From contig CAVSIZ010000014.1 in NCBI GenBank assembly GCA_963728125.1, positions 1 to 64,000 on the forward strand: DNA of 64,000 nucleotides, written 5' to 3'. Made by a program: the position numbers and the translations under genes. Source of the DNA: CAWDCV01 sp963728125 (lineage in GTDB: Bacteria > Actinomycetota > Actinomycetes > CAWDCV01). This document shows, one piece after another, positions 8,360-16,961 of this stretch. The notes under the pieces are model-generated. The model had not been told where the DNA came from. It saw nothing but the letters and a program-made list of their open reading frames with translations, and ran no database searches. How positions within the stretch are numbered: position 1 is the stretch's first letter; every line of letters starts with the position of its first letter.

Positions 8360-9637
8360 CGCGCTAGGTGCTTGACCGAGTCGCCAGGCGGAACGAGCGC
8401 CAGGGGCGGTCTCCGGGGCGAGCAGGGCGCAGCCAAATGCGACCACGCTGACACCAGTGGCGTACCACGCCGGGAGCAACGCGTTCCCCGTCTGTTGCAC
8501 CAGGACCGTCGCGATGAGCGGTGCGCTCCCGCCGAAAACGGCGCTCGCAAGGCCGTACGTGAGGGACAGGCCGCTGTAGCGCAGCCGGGTGGGGAAGAGC
8601 TCGGCGAGGAATGTCGAGAGACCAACAGCACCGAGCCCGACCCCGATCGCCAGGTATCCCATCACCACCTGGCTCGACGAGCCGCGCTCGATCAGCCAGT
8701 ACGCAGGCACGGTCAGCACCATGAGCGCCAGCACACCGGCGGCGACGACCGGCCGCCGGCCCACCCGATCGGTGAGTCGGCCGAGCACTGGCGCAAGGAC
8801 TGAGGCGAACAGCAGGCCGAGAAGGGCGCCCGCGAGAGCGCGTGGCAACGGAACCCGTCCTGTCGTGGCGACGAAGTTCGGCAGGAAGACGAAGAAGACG
8901 TTGAACGTCAGGCTCACTGTCGCGACGACCCCGAAGCCAAGGGCCACCCGGCGGGTCGCCGTTCGCAGTGTCTCGATAACCGGCGCTGCCGATACCGTCC
9001 CCCGACGCTGGACGGATCGAAAGTCCGGCGTCTCTTCGAGGCGAAGCCGGATGTAGAGCCCGACCAGTCCCAGCGGCAGCGCCAACAGGAACGCGAGCCG
9101 CCAGCCCCAGGTCTGCAGAGCCGCGGTAGGCAACGCAAGACTCAGGAGCGCCCCGGCGGCAAGGCCGGCTCCGAGGCCGAGGCCGACGGTGGCGTACTGC
9201 CAACCGCCGTACCAGCCGCGGCGATCGGCCGGCGCGTGCTCCAGGATGAACGCGGCCGACCCGCCCTGCTCTCCGCCGACCGCTGCGCCCTGTCCGGCGC
9301 GCAAGGTGAGTAGCAGAATCGGCGCCAGCCAGCCGAGTGAGCCGTAGCCGGGCAGCAACCCGATGCCGGCGGTGACGAGCGCCATGAGGGCGATCCCAGC
9401 CACCAGCGCTCTCTGCCGCCCGTGCCTGTCTCCGTACGACGCAAACAGCAGCGCCCCGACTGGGCGCGCAACGAACGCGATACCGAAGATGGCGAAGGCA
9501 GCGACGAGGCGGGTGAGGTCGTCGGTGCCCGGAAAGAACGTGGCGGCGAGAACGGTGGCAAACACCCCGTACAGGGCGAAGTCGTACCACTCGACGAAGT
9601 TGCCGATGCAAGCGGCAATCAGGACCCGCCTGCGAAT
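8312..9637 (-). CDS. MFS transporter, metabolite:H+ symporter (MHS) subfamily, without a standard start codon
   Basis: About 440 aa and twelve helices. The first helix carries GNFVEWYDFALYG, the hallmark of MHS-family transporters for carboxylates, betaines and shikimate-like solutes, and RLTDRVGRRP fits the central-loop MFS signature. The frame contains no ATG, GTG or TTG upstream of that motif; the first usable start is GTG 9565, which would remove helix 1. The frame is open further upstream only by running into the arylsulfatase remnant. An ATT at 9637 preceded by AAGGCGAGG is a possible rare start. The gene may thus be inactivated or weakly translated. The 3-prime end overlaps the HdeD remnant by 48 nt. 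Confidence 0.65.
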   Translation of the reverse strand: MRRRVLIAACIGNFVEWYDFALYGVFATVLAATFFPGTDDLTRLVAAFAIFGIAFVARPVGALLFASYGDRHGRQRALVAGIALMALVTAGIGLLPGYGSLGWLAPILLLTLRAGQGAAVGGEQGGSAAFILEHAPADRRGWYGGWQYATVGLGLGAGLAAGALLSLALPTAALQTWGWRLAFLLALPLGLVGLYIRLRLEETPDFRSVQRRGTVSAAPVIETLRTATRRVALGFGVVATVSLTFNVFFVFLPNFVATTGRVPLPRALAGALLGLLFASVLAPVLGRLTDRVGRRPVVAAGVLALMVLTVPAYWLIERGSSSQVVMGYLAIGVGLGAVGLSTFLAELFPTRLRYSGLSLTYGLASAVFGGSAPLIATVLVQQTGNALLPAWYATGVSVVAFGCALLAPETAPGARSAWRLGQAPSASSRRDIRAPGASETT

Positions 9638-9687
9638 CGGTGCGGCCCTCGCCTTCCGCGGCCCCTTCCGGACCGCCTGCGGGGAGA

Positions 9688-10485
9688 TTACTGCTTGGCC
9701 ATCGCGATCCGCAGCCGCTCCTCGGGTGTGATCGGGTGGTCGTCCGGTGAGCGTGCTGTCCTCCGGCGCGTAGTCGTCTCTCGGGGTGGCACTGTCACTG
9801 CTGACGTCGGTGGTCTCGTCGCCGAGAAGACCATCGGTTGGGTCGCGTCGACGCGGCCCTGCCCCGCCTTCTCACTGTCCACGAATGGCGTGACGTCACC
9901 GCCGTTCGCCAGCCCGCGGCCGTTGCAGCCGAACGTCATCCCGCACCTGGTGGTCACCCCCGGGCAGCGGCGCGTCGCCGTAGGCCTTGAACTGCTGGAG
10001 GCCGAACAGGTTGTAGCAGTAGGCGGGACGGCCATTGGTGACGTAGACGCTCCAGCCGCCGAAGGCGCCGCCATGGGCGACGATCACTCCGTTCGCGCCG
10101 CTCTCGGGCCCGACGATCTTTGCTTTCACAGCATGCGACTTGTTCTTGACGTTGATCACCGAGTTCTCGGTCAGCCGGCCATGCCACCGAACAGCTGTTG
10201 CCGGCGTCCGCGGATCAACTGGGGCGGCACCGGCGAGATCAGAGTTGAGGCGCCCGTTGAAAGTCAATATCTCGTTGAACGTGCCGTTCCGGGTTCCGTC
10301 GGCCGACGCACCGTTGTCACCGATGATGAGGTAGACATCGTGTCGTCGAGGATCTCCAGGTCGGCCAGGGCGTCGACGTCTCGCGGGCCAGCACCGGCTT
10401 CATCGGATCCGAAATGTCGTCCCACGCGGAGATCCGCCCCGGGCGCGCCGCGAGCTCGGCATCATCTCGCAGGAATGATTGGGAT
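9688..10485 (-). pseudogene. Decayed arylsulfatase remnant
   Basis: Pieces of a large arylsulfatase are spread over shifting frames on the minus strand. In order they are a segment like AELAARPGRISAWDDISD (about 10470-10410), DVDALADLEILDD and GDNGASADG (the conserved DNGAS region of sulfatases), then the C-terminal jelly-roll-like domain (NGVIVAHGGAFGGWSVYV) and finally the tail ITPEERLRIAMAKQ ending at 9688. The N-terminal half with the CxPxR active site and a stretch after DNGAS are missing, and at least three frameshifts occur. The C-terminal domain resembles residues 630-700 of the intact sulfatase at 13650. It cannot make an active enzyme. Confidence 0.75.
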
Positions 10486-10582
10486 CGATCTCATCCGGAT
10501 GAACCGGGCAGGTGGATGAGGACAGCTCATTCATCTGTGCCCACTCTCGTCAGTGGAGCCAGGTGGCCGACGAGGAGGCCTG

Positions 10583-10855
10583 ATGAGACCGAGGCGCTAT
10601 CGGATTGTGGTTGCGGGGGAGTTGAGCCAACGGTTTGCGCAGGCCTTCGACGGCATGACGATGCGGTGCGGCAGCGGGCAGACCGTGCTAACCGGCACTG
10701 TCGTGGACCAGGCGCACCTGCACGGGCTGCTGAATCAACTGGGAGAGCTGGGATTGGATCTCGTGAGCCTCGCGCCGATCGAGGACGATCCCGAACAGGA
10801 ACAGCAACGCGATCGTGCCGCTGCCTTCCCACGCGTCGCCGGTGGATCGCGATGA
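10583..10855 (+). CDS. Small protein (90 aa), paralogue family linked to LuxR/SulP genes
   Basis: Start ATG 10583 follows GAGGAGG closely; the stop overlaps the next gene start (ATGA at 10852-10855), so it is translationally coupled to the MalT-type regulator. The product (RYRIVVAGELS, then QTVLTGTVVDQAHLHGLL, then LGLDLVSLAPIE) follows a beta-alpha-beta-beta-alpha-beta pattern like small ACT/ferredoxin-like folds. Two relatives lie at 28257-28496 and 28460-28723. I know of no assigned function; coupling to a regulator suggests it modulates that regulator or binds a small ligand. The last 20 residues are charged and probably disordered. Confidence 0.75.
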   Translation: MRPRRYRIVVAGELSQRFAQAFDGMTMRCGSGQTVLTGTVVDQAHLHGLLNQLGELGLDLVSLAPIEDDPEQEQQRDRAAAFPRVAGGSR

Positions 10856-13563
10856 CCAGCGAATTGCCGCGGCAACGGCGCCGGGCGAGCGTTCCGCGAC
10901 TGCCCGGCAAACTTCTCGTGCCGACGCTGCCCGGTCGCGTGCTTCAACGGCAGCGGCTGTTCTCGTTGCTCGATCACGGAGTCGAGCGGGCGGTGACCCT
11001 CGTGGCAGCTCCTGCAGGGTCCGGCAAGACCATCCTGATTGCCTCGTGGCTGGCAGCGTCGGCCCCGGCGAATCCGGTTGCCTGGATGTCGCTGGATTCG
11101 GGCGACAACGACCCGGTTCGTTTCTGGACCCACGTGCTGGCGGCGTTCACCCGCGTCGGTGGAATCCCGGCAGATAGCGATCTGCACGCCCTGGCGGCCG
11201 ATCCGCGGGCGTGTCCGTCCATCGCGCCCCGGTTCGTCGAACAGATCGATTCGCTGGACGACCCCATCGTTCTCGTGCTCGACGACCTCCACGAACTCAC
11301 CGACCGCGGGGTGCTGGCCGGCATCGAGTTCCTTGTCCGCCATCCGTCCTCGTCACTTCGGCTGGTGCTGTCGACGCGAGCCGACCCTCCGCTTCCGCTC
11401 CAACGACTGCTGTTGACCGGCTCCCTGAGCGAGCTGCGCGCCGCCGATCTCGCCTTAACGGTCGCTGAGGTTTCGCAACTGCTGGATGAGTACGAGTACC
11501 GGGCGCAGCTGTCCGAGTCCGACCTGGCGCTGCTCGTCGAGCGGACGGAGGGGTGGGCGGCCGGTGTGCGGCTGGCAGCCGTGTCGATGCAGGGGCACCC
11601 GAACCCGCACCGGTTTGTGCTGGAGCTCGCCGGTGACGATCGCAGCCTGTCCGGATACCTCGTGTCTGAGGTGCTCGACCGGCAGACCCCAGAGCAGCGA
11701 AGCTTCATGATCCGCACCTCCGTCGTGACCGAGCTGTCGGGGGGCTTGGCTGACGCTCTTACCGACGGCAGCGACGGGGAGCTGGCGCTCGCCCGGCTCG
11801 CGTCTGCAAACGCGTTCCTCGTGGCCACGGACGAGCGACGCGAGAGGTACCGCTATCACCCGCTCTTCGCCGAACTGCTCCGCTACGAACTTCGCCGCGA
11901 GATCCCGGACCAAGTCGGCGAGCTGCACCGTCGTGCGGCGCGGTGGTACGTGAGCCAGGGACTGGCGGTCGCGGCCGTGGAGCAGCTTGTGCTCGCGAAG
12001 GACTGGCGGTCTGCTGCCGAGCTCATTGCTCACCACGGCCTTGACTTGGCGCTGCGCGAGGGATGGCCCGACTTTCGTGAGCTCGTCGATGGCATTCCGG
12101 GCGACGTGATACGCAACGAGCCCGAACTGGCCCTGCTCGTGGCTGCGGAACAGCTGGGGTCGGGCCGGGACGACGCGGTGGGTTGCCTGCGGGTAGCGCG
12201 CGAGCAGGAGCGACGGTTGACGCAGAACCGGCACGCTCCCTACCGCCTGCTCTTGGCGATCTGTCGGATCCGCCGGGCGCGGCGGGTGGGCGACCTCGAC
12301 GAGGTCGTGGCTGCTGCCCACGACGCCCTCGCCGTGCTGAGGCTGGCCGACGGCGCCTCGCTCAATGCCGCCTGGACAGGTGATGCCACAGCGGTCGCGC
12401 TCGGGGCCTTGGGCGTAGCCGAGTTGTGGCTCGGACGGCTCGACGCTGCGGAAGAGCATCTGGAGGCTGCGCAAGGCGCGGCCCGGTGGGCCGATCTCGA
12501 CGAGGTCCGCGTCGAATGCCTGAGTCACCTGGCCGTGCTCGAGGCGATGACCGGTCGGCTGGCCGCGGCGGTCGAGCGCCAAGAGACGGTCGCCCTGCTA
12601 ACGGAGGGTGAGCCGGGCGCTCCACGCGGCGCGTCCACAGCGGCCGTCCGCCTCGCGCTGGCATTGGCCTACCTCCAGCGCAATGACTTCGGCGCGGCTC
12701 GTCACCATCTCGACCAGGCGACGCCTGTCGCGACCGCATCGGACAACCGGCCCCTGGCCGTGCTGGCCAAGATCGTCGAAAGTCGTCTCCGGTATGCCCG
12801 CGGTGACATGCTCGCCGCCTTTTCGGAGCTGCGGGCGGCTCGGCAGATCGCGCGAAGGGATCCGCCGCCGTTGCTATCTCCATGGCTGGCGCTGACGGAG
12901 GTCGAGCTCCATCTCGCCGTCGACGACGTCCGATCCGCCCGCGTCCGGCTCATCGAGGAAGGCACCGGCGATCGGCGGCCTACGTCATCCGAGCAACTCG
13001 CGCGGGCCAGAATCTTGCTGGCCGAGGCACACCCTGACGAGGCACTGAACATCCTGGCGACAGTTCTCGAGGGCGCCGGCTCGAGCCGCGATCCTGCCAC
13101 GTCCGCGCAGGCGTGGCTGCTCCACAGTCGAGCGAGCCATGCCCTTGGCCGAACCGACGAAGCGGCGACCGCGCTGGGGCGCGCGATCGATCTCAGCGAG
13201 CCGGAGGACAACCGCCGCGTCGTGCTCGACGCGGGCACGTCGACCCATCCCTTGCTCGTGCACTATCGCAGCCGGATCGACAGCTCCTGGCCATTCCTGG
13301 ACGAGCTGGCGCATGTCGGCCTCAATCCCGTGCTCGCCGGCGTAACCCCGCTGCCGCCCGTGGTCGAGCCACTGAGTCAACGCGAGCGGGACGTGCTCGG
13401 ATACCTGCCCAGCATGCTTACGTTCTTGGAGATCGGTTCGGAGTTGTACATCTCTGTGAACACGACGAAGAGCCACGTGCGCAGCATCTATCGCAAGCTC
13501 GGTGTCGTCGGTCGACGCGATGCCGTGAGCCGGGCGCGACAGCTCCACCTGCTCCGCTCGTGA
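10852..13563 (+). CDS. LuxR-family ATP-dependent regulator (MalT/LAL type)
   Basis: 903 aa. The N-terminal STAND/AAA-type ATPase has a P-loop APAGSGKT at 53-60 and a Walker-B-like VLVLDDLHEL near 142-151; the middle is a helical TPR-like region; the last 65 residues are a LuxR helix-turn-helix (LSQRERDVL, VNTTKSHVRSIYRKLG). MalT-type proteins oligomerise on ATP and inducer binding and activate transcription. The start is set at ATG 10852, overlapping the upstream small gene. It lies directly before the arylsulfatase-HAD operon, whose promoter has a TCGCC-N7-GGTGA palindrome at 13573, making that operon a plausible target. Confidence 0.85.
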   Translation: MTSELPRQRRRASVPRLPGKLLVPTLPGRVLQRQRLFSLLDHGVERAVTLVAAPAGSGKTILIASWLAASAPANPVAWMSLDSGDNDPVRFWTHVLAAFTRVGGIPADSDLHALAADPRACPSIAPRFVEQIDSLDDPIVLVLDDLHELTDRGVLAGIEFLVRHPSSSLRLVLSTRADPPLPLQRLLLTGSLSELRAADLALTVAEVSQLLDEYEYRAQLSESDLALLVERTEGWAAGVRLAAVSMQGHPNPHRFVLELAGDDRSLSGYLVSEVLDRQTPEQRSFMIRTSVVTELSGGLADALTDGSDGELALARLASANAFLVATDERRERYRYHPLFAELLRYELRREIPDQVGELHRRAARWYVSQGLAVAAVEQLVLAKDWRSAAELIAHHGLDLALREGWPDFRELVDGIPGDVIRNEPELALLVAAEQLGSGRDDAVGCLRVAREQERRLTQNRHAPYRLLLAICRIRRARRVGDLDEVVAAAHDALAVLRLADGASLNAAWTGDATAVALGALGVAELWLGRLDAAEEHLEAAQGAARWADLDEVRVECLSHLAVLEAMTGRLAAAVERQETVALLTEGEPGAPRGASTAAVRLALALAYLQRNDFGAARHHLDQATPVATASDNRPLAVLAKIVESRLRYARGDMLAAFSELRAARQIARRDPPPLLSPWLALTEVELHLAVDDVRSARVRLIEEGTGDRRPTSSEQLARARILLAEAHPDEALNILATVLEGAGSSRDPATSAQAWLLHSRASHALGRTDEAATALGRAIDLSEPEDNRRVVLDAGTSTHPLLVHYRSRIDSSWPFLDELAHVGLNPVLAGVTPLPPVVEPLSQRERDVLGYLPSMLTFLEIGSELYISVNTTKSHVRSIYRKLGVVGRRDAVSRARQLHLLRS

Positions 13564-13572
13564 GGAGGCAGA

Positions 13573-13589
13573 TCGCCCGCCGGAGGTGA
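13573..13589. promoter_or_regulatory. Palindrome site, TCACC-N7-GGTGA family (one mismatch)
   Basis: TCGCC, 7 nt, GGTGA, ending 60 nt before the arylsulfatase ATG at 13650. The spacing matches that at 20651 and 32214. Confidence 0.45.
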
Positions 13590-13649
13590 AGCGACCTCGA
13601 CGGGGTGCAGTCATGATCTTGCCAGGCGAGGACGAGCGAAGGGGTCGGC

Positions 13650-16007
13650 ATGGTCACGGAGTACGCACAGGGCAGCTCATTCCCCGGGCTCGTGGGGCGG
13701 ACGGTAGAGGAGTCGACGCCGGCCTGGCCAGCCCCGATCCGCGCCAGGGATGGAGCGCCCAATGTGCTGTTCTTCGTGCTCGACGACGTCGGCTATGGGC
13801 AGCTGTCCTGTTTCGGGGGACTGGTCGAGACGCCCAACATCGACCGGGTCGCCGGCAGTGGGCTGCGGTACGCCAACATGCACACCACGGCGTTGTGCTC
13901 ACCGACGCGTTCGTGCATCCTGACCGGCCGCAACCACCACTCCAGCGGCGTCGCCTGCATCATGGAGCTGGCGACGGGCTACCCCGGCTATGACGGGCGG
14001 ATGCCGTTCGAGAACGGGATGCTGCCCGAGATGCTGCGTCCCCACGGCTACAACACCTTCTGCCTGGGCAAGTGGCATCTGTCTCCATCGGAGGACAACA
14101 CCGCCGCCGGCCCGTTCCACCGCTGGCCGCTGGGCCGGGGATTCGAGCGCTTTTACGGCTTCCTCGGGGGCGAGACCAACCAGTGGTATCCCGACCTCAC
14201 GCAGGACAACGCCTCGGTGCCACAGCCGCGCTCGCCCGAGGAGGGCTATCACCTGAGCGAGGACCTGGCCGACCAGGCGATCAAGATGGTCCTGGACGCG
14301 CACGTGAACGCCCCGGAGAAGCCAGTCTTCATGTACTACGCCCCCGGCGCTGCACATGCCCCCCACCACGTGCCCAAGGAGTGGGCCGATCGGTACCAGG
14401 GCACGTTCGACATGGGCTGGGACGCCTACCGCGACATCGTCTTCCAGCGGCAGCAGGAGCTCGGCCTGCTTCCAGCTGGCGCGACCTTGTCCCCCCGCGA
14501 CCCTGATGTGCCGGAGTGGGACTCGCTGTCAGCCGACGAGCGGCGCCTGTACTCCCGCATGATGGAGGTCTTCGCCGGATTCCTCTCTCACGCCGATCAC
14601 CACTTCGGCCGCATCCTTGACACGCTCGAGCAGATCGGAGAGCTTGACAACACTCTGATCATGATCATCTCGGACAACGGTGCCTCGGCCGAAGGCGGCC
14701 TGACCGGCTCCTTCAACGAGATGCTCTTCTTCAACATGGTGCCGGAGAGCTTCGAGGAAAACCTCGCCAAGATCGACGAGCTCGGTGGGCCGGCGTCGTA
14801 CAACCACTATCCCTTCGGCTGGACGTGGGCGGGTAACACGCCCTTCCGGCGCTGGAAGCGCGAAACCTACCGCGGCGGCGCGACCGACCCCTTCGTCGTG
14901 GCGTGGCCGGCGGGAATCGAGGCCCGCGGTGAGGTCCGCACCCAGTACGCCCACGCTATCGACATGGTGCCTACGGTGCTGGATGCCTTGGGCATCGAAC
15001 CGCCCGAAGCGATCCGCGGCGTGACACAGACGCCGCTCGAGGGCGTCAGCTTCGCCAATAGCTTCGACGCCCCCGAAGCGCCGAGCACCCACACGACCCA
15101 GTACTTCGAAATGTTTGGCCACCGCTCCATCTACGCCGACGGGTGGCGGGCAGTCTGCCCGTGGCCAGCCGCTAACTTCACCGAGGCCGCCCAGCTCGGG
15201 CGCAAGCTCGGCGACACAATCACTCCGGAGATCCTCGACCAGCTCGACCGGGACGGCTGGGAGCTCTACCACATCGCCGAGGATCCCACCGAGTCGACGG
15301 ATGTGGCCGCCGATCATCCGGATCGGCTCCGCGACCTTATTGGGCTCTGGTGGGAGGAGGCGGAAAAGTACAAGGTGCTGCCCCTCGACGGCTCGCTGCA
15401 GCCGCGTCTTGCTGCCGAGCGCCCGCAGACCTCCAAGGCGCGCACTCGCTACGTCTACTATCCCGGTGGGTCGGTCGTGCCGGCCTTCGCCGCCCCGCCG
15501 GTCTACAACCGCGCCTACAGCATCGACGCCGACGTGGAAATTGCTGCCGGCGACGGCACGGGTGTCCTGGTAGCTCAGGGCGGAGATGCCGGCGGTTACA
15601 GCTTCTACGTCAAGGACGGTCGTCTTCATTACGACTACAACTACCTGGGCAGAGATCGCTTCGAGGTGACGTCCCCCGACCCGGTCCCGGAGGGACGCCA
15701 CACGTTGCGCTACGAGTTCGAGCCGACCGGGGACCCCGACATCCGCAACGGCAAGGGCGCTCCCGGACGTGGCCAGCTCTACGTTGACGGCCAGTTGGTC
15801 GCGAACTCCGAGGTGCCGTACACGGTCCCCTTGCTCTTCGAGCTCGAAGGGCTGAGCTGCGGCTACGACTTCGGCGCGCCGGCCGGCGAGGGATACGAGC
15901 CACCCTTTGCCTTCACCGGCACGATCCACAGCGTGACGTTCGACGTCTCCGGCGAACTCATCAGCGATGACGAGGCGGAGATGGCGCGGCTGATGGCCCA
16001 GCAGTAG
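13650..16007 (+). CDS. Arylsulfatase, cysteine type (CSPTR)
   Basis: 785 aa, one of the long arylsulfatases. Metal ligands begin with LDD (Asp45, Asp46); the active-site motif CSPTR puts the formylglycine precursor at Cys83, followed by LTGR; DNGAS lies near 342. A C-terminal jelly-roll-like domain from about residue 590 (GVLVAQGGDAGGYSFYV) matches the family extension. It would hydrolyse sulfate esters after a formylglycine-generating enzyme oxidises Cys83; two such enzymes are encoded at 21248 and 31299. No signal peptide is seen, so it is probably cytoplasmic. GAAGGGG lies 5 nt before the ATG. The next gene follows after 4 nt. Confidence 0.9.
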   Translation: MVTEYAQGSSFPGLVGRTVEESTPAWPAPIRARDGAPNVLFFVLDDVGYGQLSCFGGLVETPNIDRVAGSGLRYANMHTTALCSPTRSCILTGRNHHSSGVACIMELATGYPGYDGRMPFENGMLPEMLRPHGYNTFCLGKWHLSPSEDNTAAGPFHRWPLGRGFERFYGFLGGETNQWYPDLTQDNASVPQPRSPEEGYHLSEDLADQAIKMVLDAHVNAPEKPVFMYYAPGAAHAPHHVPKEWADRYQGTFDMGWDAYRDIVFQRQQELGLLPAGATLSPRDPDVPEWDSLSADERRLYSRMMEVFAGFLSHADHHFGRILDTLEQIGELDNTLIMIISDNGASAEGGLTGSFNEMLFFNMVPESFEENLAKIDELGGPASYNHYPFGWTWAGNTPFRRWKRETYRGGATDPFVVAWPAGIEARGEVRTQYAHAIDMVPTVLDALGIEPPEAIRGVTQTPLEGVSFANSFDAPEAPSTHTTQYFEMFGHRSIYADGWRAVCPWPAANFTEAAQLGRKLGDTITPEILDQLDRDGWELYHIAEDPTESTDVAADHPDRLRDLIGLWWEEAEKYKVLPLDGSLQPRLAAERPQTSKARTRYVYYPGGSVVPAFAAPPVYNRAYSIDADVEIAAGDGTGVLVAQGGDAGGYSFYVKDGRLHYDYNYLGRDRFEVTSPDPVPEGRHTLRYEFEPTGDPDIRNGKGAPGRGQLYVDGQLVANSEVPYTVPLLFELEGLSCGYDFGAPAGEGYEPPFAFTGTIHSVTFDVSGELISDDEAEMARLMAQQ

Positions 16008-16011
16008 CGGG

Positions 16012-16923
16012 ATGCTGGAGAGCTGGAGAAACGGGGCGACGAAGGACGCCGTCCTGGCTTTCGTGGATTCGGTGTCGGGTGGTTCCAACTATGTCCCGAC
16101 GTCAGATCGCGTCGCCGTGTTCGACAACGACGGCACTTTGTGGTGCGAGAAGCCGATGCCGATCCAGCTCGACTTCATCCTTCGTCGTCTTGTCGAGATG
16201 GCCGAGGCGCAGCCCGAACTTCGTGATCGGCAACCCTGGAAGGCGGCCTACGGGCGCGACTACGGCTGGCTCAGCGCCGTGGTGGCTCAGCACTATGCGG
16301 GCGATGACACGAATGTGCGCGTGGTCCTGGCAGCGATTCTCGGTGCGTACGAGGGGTTGAGTGTCGAGGAGTTCGAGGCGCAATCGGAGGAGTTCCTGAA
16401 GAGCGCGCAGCACCCTACTCTCGGTCGCTCCTACTTGGAGTGCGCCTACGCCCCGATGGTGGAGCTGCTTCGGTTGCTCGCTGCGAATGGGTTCGCGAAC
16501 TACATCACGTCAGGTGGCGGTCGAGACTTCATGCGGCCGATTTCGGACGAGGTGTATGGGATCCCCAGGGAACGGGTCATCGGAAGCAGTGCGGCGCTCA
16601 CCTTTGTCAGCGACGAACGCGGCGGCACCATCATCCGTACCGCGAAGCCGGAGTACCTGGATGACGGGCCAGAGAAGCCCATCCGGATCTGGAGCCGTAC
16701 CGGTCGGCGGCCCGTGCTTGCCGCTGGCAACTCCAACGGCGACATCCCGATGCTGCACTTCACGCAGCACTCCGACAAAGCAACACTGCGCTTGCTCATC
16801 AAGCACGACGACGGTGAACGGGAGTTCGCGTACACCTCGGGCGCGGAACAGGCACTAGAGCGGGCACAAGAGAACGGTTGGATCGTGGTCAGCATGAAGA
16901 ACGACTGGGCCACGGTGTTCTGA
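16012..16923 (+). CDS. HAD-superfamily phosphatase
   Basis: 303 aa. Motif I is VFDNDGT (nucleophile Asp38, acid Asp40), motif II is the TSGGG region near 164, and motif IV is GNSNGDIPML near 242-251. An alpha-helical cap sits between motifs I and II. It is likely a phosphomonoesterase of the SerB-like HAD group; the substrate is unknown. It begins 4 nt after the arylsulfatase stop without a clear ribosome site, so it is probably translated by coupling. Its linkage to a sulfatase suggests both act on the same esterified organic compound or serve sulfur and phosphorus scavenging. Confidence 0.85.
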   Translation: MLESWRNGATKDAVLAFVDSVSGGSNYVPTSDRVAVFDNDGTLWCEKPMPIQLDFILRRLVEMAEAQPELRDRQPWKAAYGRDYGWLSAVVAQHYAGDDTNVRVVLAAILGAYEGLSVEEFEAQSEEFLKSAQHPTLGRSYLECAYAPMVELLRLLAANGFANYITSGGGRDFMRPISDEVYGIPRERVIGSSAALTFVSDERGGTIIRTAKPEYLDDGPEKPIRIWSRTGRRPVLAAGNSNGDIPMLHFTQHSDKATLRLLIKHDDGEREFAYTSGAEQALERAQENGWIVVSMKNDWATVF

Positions 16924-16961
16924 GCTGCATCGCGGGCCCCTGCGAAAGGAGCCACGCCGTG

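Noticed and set aside
10494..10505. TCATCCGGATGA, a perfect 12-bp palindrome
   Set aside because: Its half-sites resemble the regulon motif, but the 2-nt spacer breaks the constant 7-nt spacing.
10414..10851. An N-terminal extension of 146 residues for the MalT-type regulator
   Set aside because: The extension overlaps the small protein gene, is Arg-rich and unlike the family; ATG 10852 overlaps the upstream stop and gives the normal N-terminus.
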